Origin: DASPKW01 sp038244055
GTDB lineage: Bacteria > Planctomycetota > Phycisphaerae > Tepidisphaerales > Tepidisphaeraceae
Length of the DNA stretch: 18,101 bases
Assembly: GCA_038244055.1 (NCBI GenBank)
Contig: JBBRTW010000099.1
Coordinates: 1-18,101 of the forward strand
Direction of reading: 5' to 3'
In this document: positions 1 to 8,648 of the stretch, piece after piece
How positions within the stretch are numbered: the first letter of the stretch is position 1
Layout of the letters: every line of letters starts with the position of its first letter
Made by a program: the position numbers and the translations under genes
The notes under the pieces: model-generated
The model's database searches: none
What the model was told of the DNA's origin: nothing
Seen by the model: the letters and a program-made list of their open reading frames with translations, nothing else

Positions 1-1237
1 ACGCACGTGGGGGTGAACCACCCGCCGGCGCGGGCGGGCGCGGCGCGGCGGGTATTCCCCACGCACGTGGGGGTGAACCGGAGCAGCGGGCACGTTTGAG
101 CGTGAATGCTTCGTATTCCCCACGCACGTGGGGGTGAACCAACATGAGCGATGAAAACCCTATCGATGATTTGGTATTCCCCACGCACGTGGGGGTGAAC
201 CAAGTATGGGGAGGGTTGCCGATACGTTCACTCCGTATTCCCCACGCACGTGGGGTGAACCGATTTCCGAAGCCGTGTTTGACCTCGGCAACGTGTATTC
301 CCCACGCACGTGGGGGTGAACCGAGTAGGGAGGATAGCGTTATCGCATGCCGCACGTATTCCCCACGCACGTGGGGGTGAACCGCGATGGAGGTTACGGA
401 GGATGACTGGGAAAAGGTATTCCCCACGCACGTGGGGGTGAACCGGTAATGGTGTTGCGGATCATGGAATCTCCAGGGTATTCCCCACGCACGTGGGGGG
501 TGAACCGGAAGCCAACGCATTCGCCAAGTTGATCGAATAGTATTCCCCACGCACGTGGGGGTGAACCGAATGAAGAAGTGGAACATATCATCGAATTCGG
601 GTATTCCCCACGCACGTGGGGGTGAACCGCGCGGGCATTCCGTACTCTGAGCAGTTTGGCCGTATTCCCCACGCACGTGGGGGTGAACCGCTCAAATTAC
701 CACGGTGGCACTGAGTCAGACGTATTCCCCACGCACGTGGGGTGAACCGCGTTCAAGTAGCTTAGTTTGTGTCTTGTTTGCGTATCCCCCACGCACGTGG
801 GGGTGAACCGTATTCGTCCACAAATCAGCTATTGGCATTAAGTATTCCCCACGCACGTGGGGGTGAACCGCTGATACTGCGGAACAACTGTGAAGTGGCA
901 TTGTATTCCCCACGCACGTGGGGGTGAACCGGCGATTGGATGCTCTGGTTGATTGGCCGCACGGTATTCCCCACGCACGTGGGGGTGAACCGTCAAGTCG
1001 AGGTCCTTTTACGCGGGAGAGATCGTATTCCCCACGCACGTGGGGGTGAACCGTCAACCCCTAACCCAAAATAACTTTGTATTTCGTATTCCCCACGCAC
1101 GTGGGGGTGAACCAGCACGGCAGGTGGAACGGGAATATCGCATGTGCGTATTCCCCACGCACGTGGGGGTGAACCGCCGTCTTAAGCGGTGCGTAGATGG
1201 CGCAACGAGTATTCCCCACGCACGTGGGGGTGAACCG
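1..1237 (+). CRISPR. CRISPR array, subtype I-E-like repeats, 21 repeats and 20 spacers
   Basis: The repeat is 29 bp, starts GTATTCCCCACG, ends TGAACCG and has a palindromic core CCCCACG-CA-CGTGGGG. This pattern is close to the E. coli I-E repeat and sets the transcribed strand as plus, so the leader should lie left of the window. Repeats start at 52, 113, 174, 235, 295, 356, 417, 478, 540, 601, 662, 722, 782, 842, 903, 964, 1025, 1086, 1148 and 1209; a partial one covers 1-20. Spacers are 31-33 nt, mostly 32, and none is duplicated. Repeats at 235 and 722 lack one G of the G5 run, the one at 478 has an extra G, and the one at 782 has T to C at position 5. Position 29 is A instead of G in the repeats ending at 20, 141, 202 and 1114. 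No cas genes or leader are present, so the subtype call rests on the repeat alone. Short open frames over this stretch are artefacts of the repeats. Confidence 0.95.
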
Positions 1238-1253
1238 AAGCTGGCGGCTGATC

Positions 1254-1270
1254 TTCCCCACGAAAAACGT
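1254..1270 (+). repeat. Left half of a degenerate terminal CRISPR-like repeat, interrupted by the IS
   Basis: After the last good repeat and about 13-16 nt of other sequence, TTCCCCACG (1254-1262) matches repeat positions 4-12 exactly. It is followed by AAAAA and CGT at the IS edge. The matching right half lies beyond the IS at 2621. The spacer before it would be only half normal length, so this is a decayed unit or a chance hairpin. The link to the array is inference. Confidence 0.45.
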
Positions 1271-1284
1271 GCGCGTGTCGGTTC
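1271..1284 (+). repeat. IS left terminal inverted repeat
   Basis: GCGCGTGTCGGTTC here pairs with the reverse complement of 2606-2619 (GCGCGTCTTGGTTC), 12 of 14 identical. It lies just beyond the 3' end of orfB, whose stop is at 1288-1290. Confidence 0.65.
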
Positions 1285-1287
1285 GGT

Positions 1288-2579
1288 TTAGTTCTGCTGC
1301 GTCTCGAAGGCATCGGGGCTGACATAGCCCAGAGAGCTGTGTCTTCGTTTTCGATTGTACCATACCACGATCCACTCGAAGATGGCATCTCTGGCTTGCT
1401 GTCTGGTGGCGAAGGTTCTTTGAAACACCAGTTCGTTTTTGAGCGATGCCCAGAGGCTCTCGACGACGGCGTTGTCCCAGCAGTTGCCCACGCGGCTCAT
1501 GCTGCATTCGAGGGTGAACTTTTCGAGCTTGTCCTGGTACTGTTTTCCGGCGTACTGGCAGCCGCGATCGGAGTGGTGCAGCGGCGGGAGCCTGGGCTTG
1601 CGGTCGACCACGGCCATCTCCAGGGCCTCGACGCAGAGATCGGCGTGCAGGGTGTCCTTCATGCTCCATCCGATGATCTTGCGGCTGAAGAGATCGACCA
1701 CTCCCGCGAGATAGAGCACTCCCTCGTCGGTGTGAATGTAGGTGATGTCAGCGGCCCACTTCTGATTGGGGGCGCTGGCGGTAAAGTCGCGGTTCAGCCG
1801 ATTCTCGAAAACGGGATGATCGTGGGCCGAATCGGTGGTGGTGACGCGGAACTTCCGGTTGACATTGCTCCTGATGCCCTGCTCCTTCATGCGTTTGGCG
1901 ACGGTGTTGACGCAGCAGTCCAGGCCTTGATCGAGCAGATCCCGGTGGATATTGGGGCTTCCGTAGCGGCAGTGGGATTCCACGTGGGCCTGGCGGATGG
2001 CCGCAACGACCTCGTCGCGTCGGAGCTCTGAAGCCGACGCGGGCCGGTCGATCCAGTCGTAGTAGCCCTGCCGGCTGACCTCGAGGAGTTCGCACATGAG
2101 ATGGATTTCGAAGTGGTCTTTGTTGTCGTGAATCACCTGGAACCTCCGCTCGCAGGGGTGGCAAAGTAGCTGGCGCACTTTTTTAAAAAGTCGCGCTCGG
2201 CGGTGAGGCGGGCGGTGCGCGCCAGCAGTTCGCGGTTCTGGGCCCGGAGCTGGGCCAGCTCGTCGAAGCGCGCGACATCGACGACGCCGTCGGCATCGGG
2301 GCGCGCATCGTTGGCCCACACCGACAGGGTTTTGTCGCTGATGCCCACGTCCCGCGCCGCGGCCCGCTGGGATTTGCCGCAGGCGGCCGCATAGCGCACG
2401 GCGGCGAGCCTGAACGCCTGCGTGAAATGCCCCGCCGGATCCCGCGCCGACCGGGCATCAGGGATCAGCGGCGCGGCATCGCGCCCCACAGCCCGCGTGA
2501 CACCCGGCGGGCTCGAAGAAAGAGAAGAGGCTTTAAATGAAGAAGACGGGGACGATAGTTCTGCCATGATCGATTCCAT
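1288..2579 (-). CDS. IS3-family transposase OrfAB, made by -1 frameshifting
   Basis: This is the DDE transposase that cuts and joins the element's ends. OrfA residues 1-134 are read up to the slippery site at 2184-2178; a -1 slip then continues into the orfB frame (296 codons to the TAA at 1290-1288), giving about 430 residues, within the family's range. The orfB part has an HTH_21-like segment (VSRQGYYDW) and an rve integrase core. The catalytic acids lie in WAADITYI, HHSDRGCQY and DNAVVES, which fits the D-D-35-E pattern. The C-terminal YNRKRRHSSLGYVSP block is typical of IS3 transposases. OrfB has no convincing start of its own and is probably made only as the fusion. The frame shows no internal damage. 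Confidence 0.9.
2133..2579 (-). CDS. IS3-family OrfA, DNA-binding regulator of transposition
   Basis: The unshifted product has 148 residues. It holds a helix-turn-helix of the HTH_8/IS911 OrfA type around residues 47-85 (KSQRAAARDVGISDKTLSVW). A leucine-zipper-like coiled coil follows, about residues 100-133 (LAQLRAQNRELLARTARL), and normally mediates OrfA/OrfAB multimerisation. In this family OrfA binds the terminal repeats and tempers transposition. The start is ambiguous: ATG at 2579 has AGGA almost touching it, while ATG at 2567 has the same AGGA about 13 nt upstream. The first 45 residues are Ser/Pro-rich and not conserved-looking, so the shorter start is possible. Confidence 0.85.
   Translation of the reverse strand: MESIMAELSSPSSSFKASSLSSSPPGVTRAVGRDAAPLIPDARSARDPAGHFTQAFRLAAVRYAAACGKSQRAAARDVGISDKTLSVWANDARPDADGVVDVARFDELAQLRAQNRELLARTARLTAERDFLKKCASYFATPASGGSR
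2178..2184 (-). promoter_or_regulatory. Programmed -1 ribosomal frameshift site A AAA AAG
   Basis: On the minus strand the heptamer A AAA AAG sits in the orfA zero frame (codons AAA 2183-2181 and AAG 2180-2178), the best-known slippery motif of IS3 elements. A -1 slip continues with GTG CGC CAG in the orfB frame. Both reading frames are open across it. Confidence 0.88.
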
Positions 2580-2582
2580 TCC

Positions 2583-2600
2583 TGCGGGAGTCTACCCGCA
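2583..2600. promoter_or_regulatory. Hairpin just upstream of orfA
   Basis: TGCGGG (2583-2588) and CCCGCA (2595-2600) form a perfect 6-bp stem with a 6-nt loop, directly before the orfA start and its AGGA. In other insertion sequences a hairpin here blocks translation from outside transcripts; that role is inferred. Confidence 0.45.
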
Positions 2601-2605
2601 ATGAG

Positions 2606-2619
2606 GAACCAAGACGCGC
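2606..2619 (-). repeat. IS right terminal inverted repeat
   Basis: The reverse complement reads GCGCGTCTTGGTTC and matches the left end 1271-1284 at 12 of 14 positions. It lies about 27 bp upstream of the orfA start. Confidence 0.65.
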
Positions 2620-2620
2620 C

Positions 2621-2631
2621 CGTGGGGGGTG
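2621..2631 (+). repeat. Right half of the IS-split degenerate CRISPR-like repeat
   Basis: CGTGGGGGGTG matches the right arm of the CRISPR repeat core with one extra G, the same variant seen in the genuine repeat at 478. With the IS and one CGT removed it joins to CCCCACGAAAAA, giving a 7-bp stem around an A5 loop. Confidence 0.45.
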
Positions 2632-3453
2632 GGGAGGATCAGTTTTTTCAAGAGCCCGGCGGCGCTGGCGAACCTGTACCCGAGGCTGATCCGCCAGGGG
2701 ATGCAGACGCTGGGCAGCCGGGACGTGCTGCGGTTCCTGGGCAGGAAGGTGCCCGAAGGCCGCAACGCGCATCCGAGCTTCAAGGGCCAGGTGGTCAGCG
2801 ATTTGAAGGATCGGCCCGAGGGGATGCGGGTCAAGCACGCGGTGAACGGCAACTCGGTGAAGATGTACGACAAGCAGGGCTCGGTGCTGCGCGTGGAGAC
2901 CACGATCAATCAGACGCGGGAGTTCAAGGTATATCGGGGCACCGAGGCCGAGCCGGAGAAGAAACAGTGGCGGAAGCTGCGCAAGGGCGTGGCCGATCTG
3001 CGCCGCCGGGCCGAGGTGAGCCAGGCGAGCAACACGCGTTATCTGGAATCGATGGCGGCGGTGGAGCCGACGGCCACGCTGGGCCAGAGCCTGACGCCGC
3101 CGTGCCGGCCGGTGACGCGCGACGGCCAGCGCGCGCGGGCGCTGAGTCCGTTCGACGCCGACGACATGAAGCTGCTGGAGGCCGTGGGCCGCGGCCAGTT
3201 CGCGATCAACGGCTTGCGGAACCGCGACATCCGGGAACTGCTGGCGGGTAAGGACGATCCGAAGGACGCTGTCGGGACACGCCGCCGTTCGGGACAGATC
3301 ACCCGAAAACTAGGACTGCTGCGGGCGCACGGCGTGATCAGGAAAGTGCCGCGCACCCACCGCTATCTGCTGACCAGCAAAGGAACCACGCTGGTCACGC
3401 TGCTGGCCGCCGCAAAGCAAGCCGACACCACGCGACTCACAATCGCCGCGTGA
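2629..3453 (+). pseudogene. C-terminal part of a widespread uncharacterised protein, 5'-truncated
   Basis: This 274-codon frame, nominally opened by a GTG, resembles from memory the C-terminal portion of a hypothetical protein of about 450-500 residues common in bacterial mobile contexts. Recognisable blocks are SPAALANLYPRLIRQG and VLRFLGRKV near the start, VKHAVNGNSVKMYDKQGSVL in the middle, then KGVADLRRRAEVSQ. A winged-helix-like tail follows (ITRKLGLLRAHGVIRKV, then THRYLLTSKG). Homology appears to begin only at FFKSPAALA, about 2,640, so the N-terminal half is missing and the break lies about 20 bp from the IS end. The internal frame is intact to TGA. The biochemical function is unknown; the tail suggests DNA binding. 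A translated fragment is unlikely to be functional. Confidence 0.6.
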
Positions 3454-3482
3454 AATCTTCTTGAAAAACGAAGAAATTGAAG

Positions 3483-3656
3483 ATGAGTAGTACACCGGAC
3501 GACAATCTGGATGAGTTCAAGAACCGGGAGTTGCCCAAAGGCGTCACGCCGACCGTGGCAACCCACTTCGGGCGCTTTGCTAAGCGCGCATTCGACGCTT
3601 GGTGTGCGCTCTGGTTCTGGCCGGCGGACCGGCTCGCCGCTTCCGGCCACCTTTAA
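3483..3656 (+). pseudogene. Short fragment resembling a large DNA methyltransferase
   Basis: ATG to TAA, 57 codons. The segment AFDAWCALWFWPADRL resembles a conserved block I recall in very large N-6 adenine DNA methylases of restriction or phage-defence systems (Eco57I-like or BREX/DISARM-type). Those proteins are many hundreds of residues long, so this would be a scrap and not a gene. No methylase catalytic motif (NPPY/DPPY) is present. It lies 29 bp after the preceding fragment, which fits a degraded defence or mobile island. The assignment is from memory of one block and needs a profile search. Confidence 0.4.
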
Positions 3657-4112
3657 CACGCTGCCACCCTCCTGCAATCGAGTTTTCTCGCAATGCGCGG
3701 CCTTGGCACCTTTGAGGACTCAAACGTGCCGTACCCGCGCTTCGCTGAAACCCTCAATTCTATTGAGATAATGAGGTTTCACTCGGATTGTGTCAGTACT
3801 GGGGACGGGGTGTTTGCATCGTCTTGCTCTGAATATGCTCTCACCAGGCGCTCGACGGCCAGAGCAGTTCGCTGGCCGCAGGTGTCTTACGGATCGGCCA
3901 TACACCCATCGCCGATACCTTCCGCGACTTTCGGCGAAAGAAACGACGGCGCACAACCTCCCGAATCCAGGTGCACTTTCCGGCAAGCCGCCGATTCCGA
4001 CAATTCTTCTCCGTCAATTCCCCGCCCATTGATCCATTCTACCCGCATCCGTGAGCGTGAAATCCCGCCAGCCGGGCCGGCGCGGACCCCAGGTTCTGGA
4101 AAGGACTCCAAA
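3657..4112. other. Gene-free stretch
   Basis: About 450 bp in which no reading frame on either strand has credible protein composition. Frames exist, but they are rich in Ser, Arg and Pro without motifs and lack ribosome binding sites. It is probably decayed sequence between gene fragments. Confidence 0.4.
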
Positions 4113-4238
4113 ATGAATACCAACGAAGACAATCCGATCATCCGCCGACGATTCCGATATCCCGTGACCGCCAGCCCTGCGGCCGCATTGCCTCCACCAG
4201 ATAATGGCCCGGCGGATGCTGTACCATTGGGCGGATGA
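4113..4238 (+). CDS. Possible 41-residue protein, unknown
   Basis: The frame starts ATG-Asn-Thr-Asn-Glu-Asp and ends TGA. A good ribosome binding site, GGAAAGGA, lies 7 nt upstream of the ATG, which is why this start is preferred over longer in-frame starts. The product is basic then Pro/Ala-rich (FRYPVTASPAAALPPPDNG) with no known domain. It overlaps the beginning of the primase-like remnant in another frame. It could be the real N-terminus of a gene whose middle has been deleted. Whether it is expressed is unclear. Confidence 0.3.
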   Translation: MNTNEDNPIIRRRFRYPVTASPAAALPPPDNGPADAVPLGG

Positions 4239-4814
4239 TCCGCTCGGTCTCCCCAAAATCGGCCTCAAGGAAAAACGCGTGCCAGGGCCAATCGCGCGCC
4301 AGATCTGGGCCATTCTCATCCTCATTCAGAACTGGCTGCCCAAGGGCATGCCTGAGGGCCAGATCATCCTGGGATCGTACGAAAGCTATTGCCGCATCAT
4401 CGGCGGCATCCTCGACGCGGCCCACATCCATGGGTTCCTGTCCAATGTGCAGGCCGACCAGCAACACGCCGATGACGAATCCGTTGAGTGGACGGCGTTC
4501 ATTGCAGCATGGGCCGAATTTTGGGCAACAAAATCATTCGTACCGAGGAATTGGATCAACAAACCCTCTCGCCCAACTCCGAGATGCTGTCGCTGTCGCT
4601 GGCCAGCGCCGGGAGCCAGCGCGGCCGCCGGATCAAGCTGGGCCAGGAACTCCGCAAACGCCACGATGCGGTCATCGCGGGTTGGCGGATCAACGTCAGC
4701 GATATCGCGGATCGCCATGGTTGCTGGCATTACCACCTGGAGGCGATGAGCAACGATGCCGACAACCCTGCAGCTCACGAAAACACGGCTGATGACGACG
4801 ACTGCGACGACTGA
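4168..4814 (+). pseudogene. Decayed C-terminal remnant of a primase/helicase-like protein
   Basis: The frame open from 4168 (in-frame ATG at 4204) contains IWAILILIQNWLPKGMPEG, then LGSYESYCRIIGGILDAA and DDESVEWTAFIAAWAEFW. This resembles, from memory, the C-terminal region of phage or plasmid primase/helicase proteins. At about 4,523-4,525 the similarity jumps to another frame, continuing GNKIIRTEELDQQTL, then LASAGSQRGRRIKLGQ and HDAVIAGWRINVSD, to the TGA at 4814. One missing G in TTTTGGGC explains the jump and would restore AEFWGNK. The ATPase and primase domains are absent, and the first 30 codons look degraded. It is either a true relic or a sequencing error on top of a truncation. Family assignment is moderate. 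Confidence 0.5.
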
Positions 4815-5350
4815 CTTGGAGACCCGCGCACGAGCGACGCACATCGTGACACTCCCTGCGGCTCCACAGGTCCTTCTGATCAATTATATTGCGACAGGTA
4901 TAATCGCGGCTAAATAAATAGCAAAAATACGTCATAATAGATAGTAGAGGAGCTTACCTCCTGGTCAATCGCTGGGCGATGCCGGCGCTCCGCTCTGTAT
5001 TGCCGCTTTCCCTGCGCGAGATCTGTCAACACCGGGCACCGATCGCGGTTCACGCACCCGCATGGCCAGATCCGCGCAGGCCATGGCATCGGTAAGCGCT
5101 ATGGGCACATGCTCCCCGGGGTGAATAATGAGCCGAACCGCACCATAATAGGTGAGTGATAGTATCGAATAAAATGAATGACTAGCATAATATGATGACC
5201 TTTCCTTTGGACAGGGCACTCGCGCGTTCGACACGAATGCGCGGCAGTCGAATTAACGCGGCGGCCATGTCACCTTGGCATCGACGTCCCAAACTGGACT
5301 AATCGGCACACTTCCTCAATGATTGACCAAGTTAGTTTTAAGGAGCCCAC
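4815..5350. other. Gene-free stretch with AT-rich patches
   Basis: No convincing gene. The stretch has AT-rich patches (about 4,880-4,960 and 5,140-5,200) against a GC-rich background, and a TATAAT at 4899-4904 without a good -35 box. A minus-strand frame of 89 codons (4,965-5,234) has no ribosome binding site or known motif. The last 60 bp lead into the next gene and hold its AAGGAG at 5340-5345. Confidence 0.4.
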
Positions 5351-5827
5351 GTGGAAGTGATTCAGATCGCCGCGGCTACAGGCCTACCCCTTCGCCGGAT
5401 TCGATACGTGCTGGAACATCAGGTTCTTCCCGGCGCCGATCGAGCGAACAGGGGCCATCGCGTGACCCGAAACTATACCGGGCTCGAGGCATTCGGGATC
5501 GCGTTGGGCGCGCTGCTGCTGGAAGCAGGCTTACGACGGGAGGCCGTCGCGCGCTGCCTCGGCATGCTCGTGACGACTCCTATACCGTCGGGCTTCCCGC
5601 GCGGCCAATCTCCGCTGATCTACGCCTACAGCAGTAACGGGCCGGCCCGGATGGAGGTTGGCGATGGCGTGAATCTGCGGATGTCGGACAAAGTCGGGAA
5701 GGGATCCGATGTCGGCTGGCATCAACTTGCCACAGGGGCGGAAGTCAACGGATCCTATGCACCGATGGTGTTGATTGGCATCGATATCGGTCGCCTGCGG
5801 AACCTCATTCGTGCGCTTGAATTCTGA
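5351..5827 (+). CDS. MerR-like helix-turn-helix protein, 158 residues
   Basis: The start is GTG at 5351, chosen for the AAGGAG 5 nt upstream. Residues 3-28 (IQIAAATGLPLRRIRYVLEH) match a MerR/excisionase-type winged helix-turn-helix, which opens with a helix pair and an R-x-I/L-R-Y-x-L/x-E pattern. Residues 29-75 may form the wing and a following helix. The C-terminal half (about 80-158) has no metal-binding cysteines and no known effector domain, so it is not a classical MerR metal sensor. It lies upstream of the recombinase gene pair and faces the same way. A regulator or excision factor for the element is plausible but unproven. Confidence 0.6.
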   Translation: MEVIQIAAATGLPLRRIRYVLEHQVLPGADRANRGHRVTRNYTGLEAFGIALGALLLEAGLRREAVARCLGMLVTTPIPSGFPRGQSPLIYAYSSNGPARMEVGDGVNLRMSDKVGKGSDVGWHQLATGAEVNGSYAPMVLIGIDIGRLRNLIRALEF

Positions 5828-6109
5828 CGGCGATTTATCTGCCGTTTTATGTCAAACCCGATAAAAACGGCGTATTCTTTGTGGTGCAGGTGGTGGTCGC
5901 CTTGAGCCTTCGAGATAATTTCATCTACGGCATGCAAGCGCCACAGCCGTATTGTCGATATTTGCCGGGGCCTCGATTCGGCGATTGCTCTTACTTCTGT
6001 ACCTCACTCCGAGCTACTTCCGCAGACTTTCCAAGAATTGATTTTCTTTATGCCCAATGTGGGTATAATGGGCTGTGTACTCGTCCTCTTCAATATGGAA
6101 GGAAACGCC
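5828..6109 (+). promoter_or_regulatory. Intergenic region with a possible promoter for the recombinase operon
   Basis: A perfect TATAAT lies at 6064-6069, about 40 bp before the next start. The best upstream box is TTGATT at 6038-6043, giving a 20-bp gap, longer than the ideal 17. The promoter is therefore possible but weakly supported. Nothing else is recognisable in this stretch. Confidence 0.35.
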
Positions 6110-6616
6110 ATGGCCCGCAATCTGATGTCGCCCGAACGGTCCATATCCGCTGTGACCGACCCTACCGTGGTCGGATTGATTACGGCGATTGTCGCGAGCG
6201 CAGAGCGGTGCGCTGATGACGTGGCCGGCTTGGTGTCGATCTGGCGGCGGACAGTGCCCGGATTTGAGCACCGCCCGCTGACGGTCAGCGCGCTTCTCAA
6301 GCTCGGTGCGCTTGTAGAGTTGGCCCGCTGGGAACGGGGACGTTTGACACAGTATTTGCGGACGCCGGTACCGCCCGCATCAACCGTCCTGGCCGATGCG
6401 ATCACGCCTGCCAACGATGGCTGTATTGAGCGGTTCGACGGAATCCTTCTCGCCCGACAGGTGTTCACAATCCGGTTTTCCGAACTGGCGTGGGAACCGA
6501 TGTCGGCACGGGGCGATGTCGTGGTTACGACAATCAAACCCGACGATTTGTTGGATGAACTGGCCAGTTTTCTGTGGCGGCACCGCCATTTGGCGACAGG
6601 CAACAAGAAGGAGTAA
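6110..6616 (+). CDS. Unknown protein, 168 residues, co-transcribed with the recombinase
   Basis: The start is ATG at 6110, supported by GGAAGGA 6-7 nt upstream; a longer frame from 6038 would run through the putative promoter and is less likely. The protein is soluble and mixed alpha/beta by composition, with no recognised motif, signal or membrane segment. A central stretch (LLKLGALVELARWERGRL) looks helical and amphipathic. It ends three bases before the recombinase start, and its last codons contain that gene's ribosome binding site. The two are therefore almost certainly one operon, and the protein may be a recombinase accessory factor or directionality factor. That role is inferred only from position. 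Confidence 0.7.
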   Translation: MARNLMSPERSISAVTDPTVVGLITAIVASAERCADDVAGLVSIWRRTVPGFEHRPLTVSALLKLGALVELARWERGRLTQYLRTPVPPASTVLADAITPANDGCIERFDGILLARQVFTIRFSELAWEPMSARGDVVVTTIKPDDLLDELASFLWRHRHLATGNKKE

Positions 6617-6619
6617 TCG

Positions 6620-8648
<2,029 letters not shown>

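Larger units (their letters stand above)
1271..2620 (-). mobile_element. IS3-family insertion sequence, about 1.35 kb
   Basis: The element carries overlapping orfA and orfB on the minus strand, as in the IS3 family. Its imperfect terminal inverted repeats are 1271-1284 and 2606-2619 (12 of 14 matches). A 3-bp direct repeat CGT at 1268-1270 and 2621-2623 is the likely target duplication; 3-5 bp is usual for the family. An alternative edge at 1276/2614 with a CGCG repeat cannot be excluded, so the ends are uncertain by about 6 bp. The reading frames are intact, so the copy may be active or recently inserted. It separates the CRISPR array from a truncated gene on its right. Confidence 0.85.

Noticed and set aside
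144..1291. Several short frames on both strands across the array (repeated PHVRGEY- and PHARGGEP-like peptides)
   Set aside because: They are translations of the CRISPR repeats and have no ribosome binding sites.
1339..2031. A 230-codon plus-strand frame over the transposase
   Set aside because: It is antisense to the conserved IS3 integrase core and has no recognised domain.
1..3500. cas genes or a CRISPR leader in the window
   Set aside because: No Cas motif is seen, and repeat orientation puts the leader left of position 1.
3693..4112. The long upstream extension of the small frame that ends at 4238
   Set aside because: It is rich in Ser, Arg and Pro without motifs or a binding site; only the part after the ATG at 4113 has a good binding site.
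4899..4904. TATAAT as a promoter
   Set aside because: No acceptable -35 box at 16-18 bp and no gene immediately downstream.
4965..5234. An 89-codon minus-strand frame
   Set aside because: No ribosome binding site, no motif, AT-rich low-quality N-terminal part.
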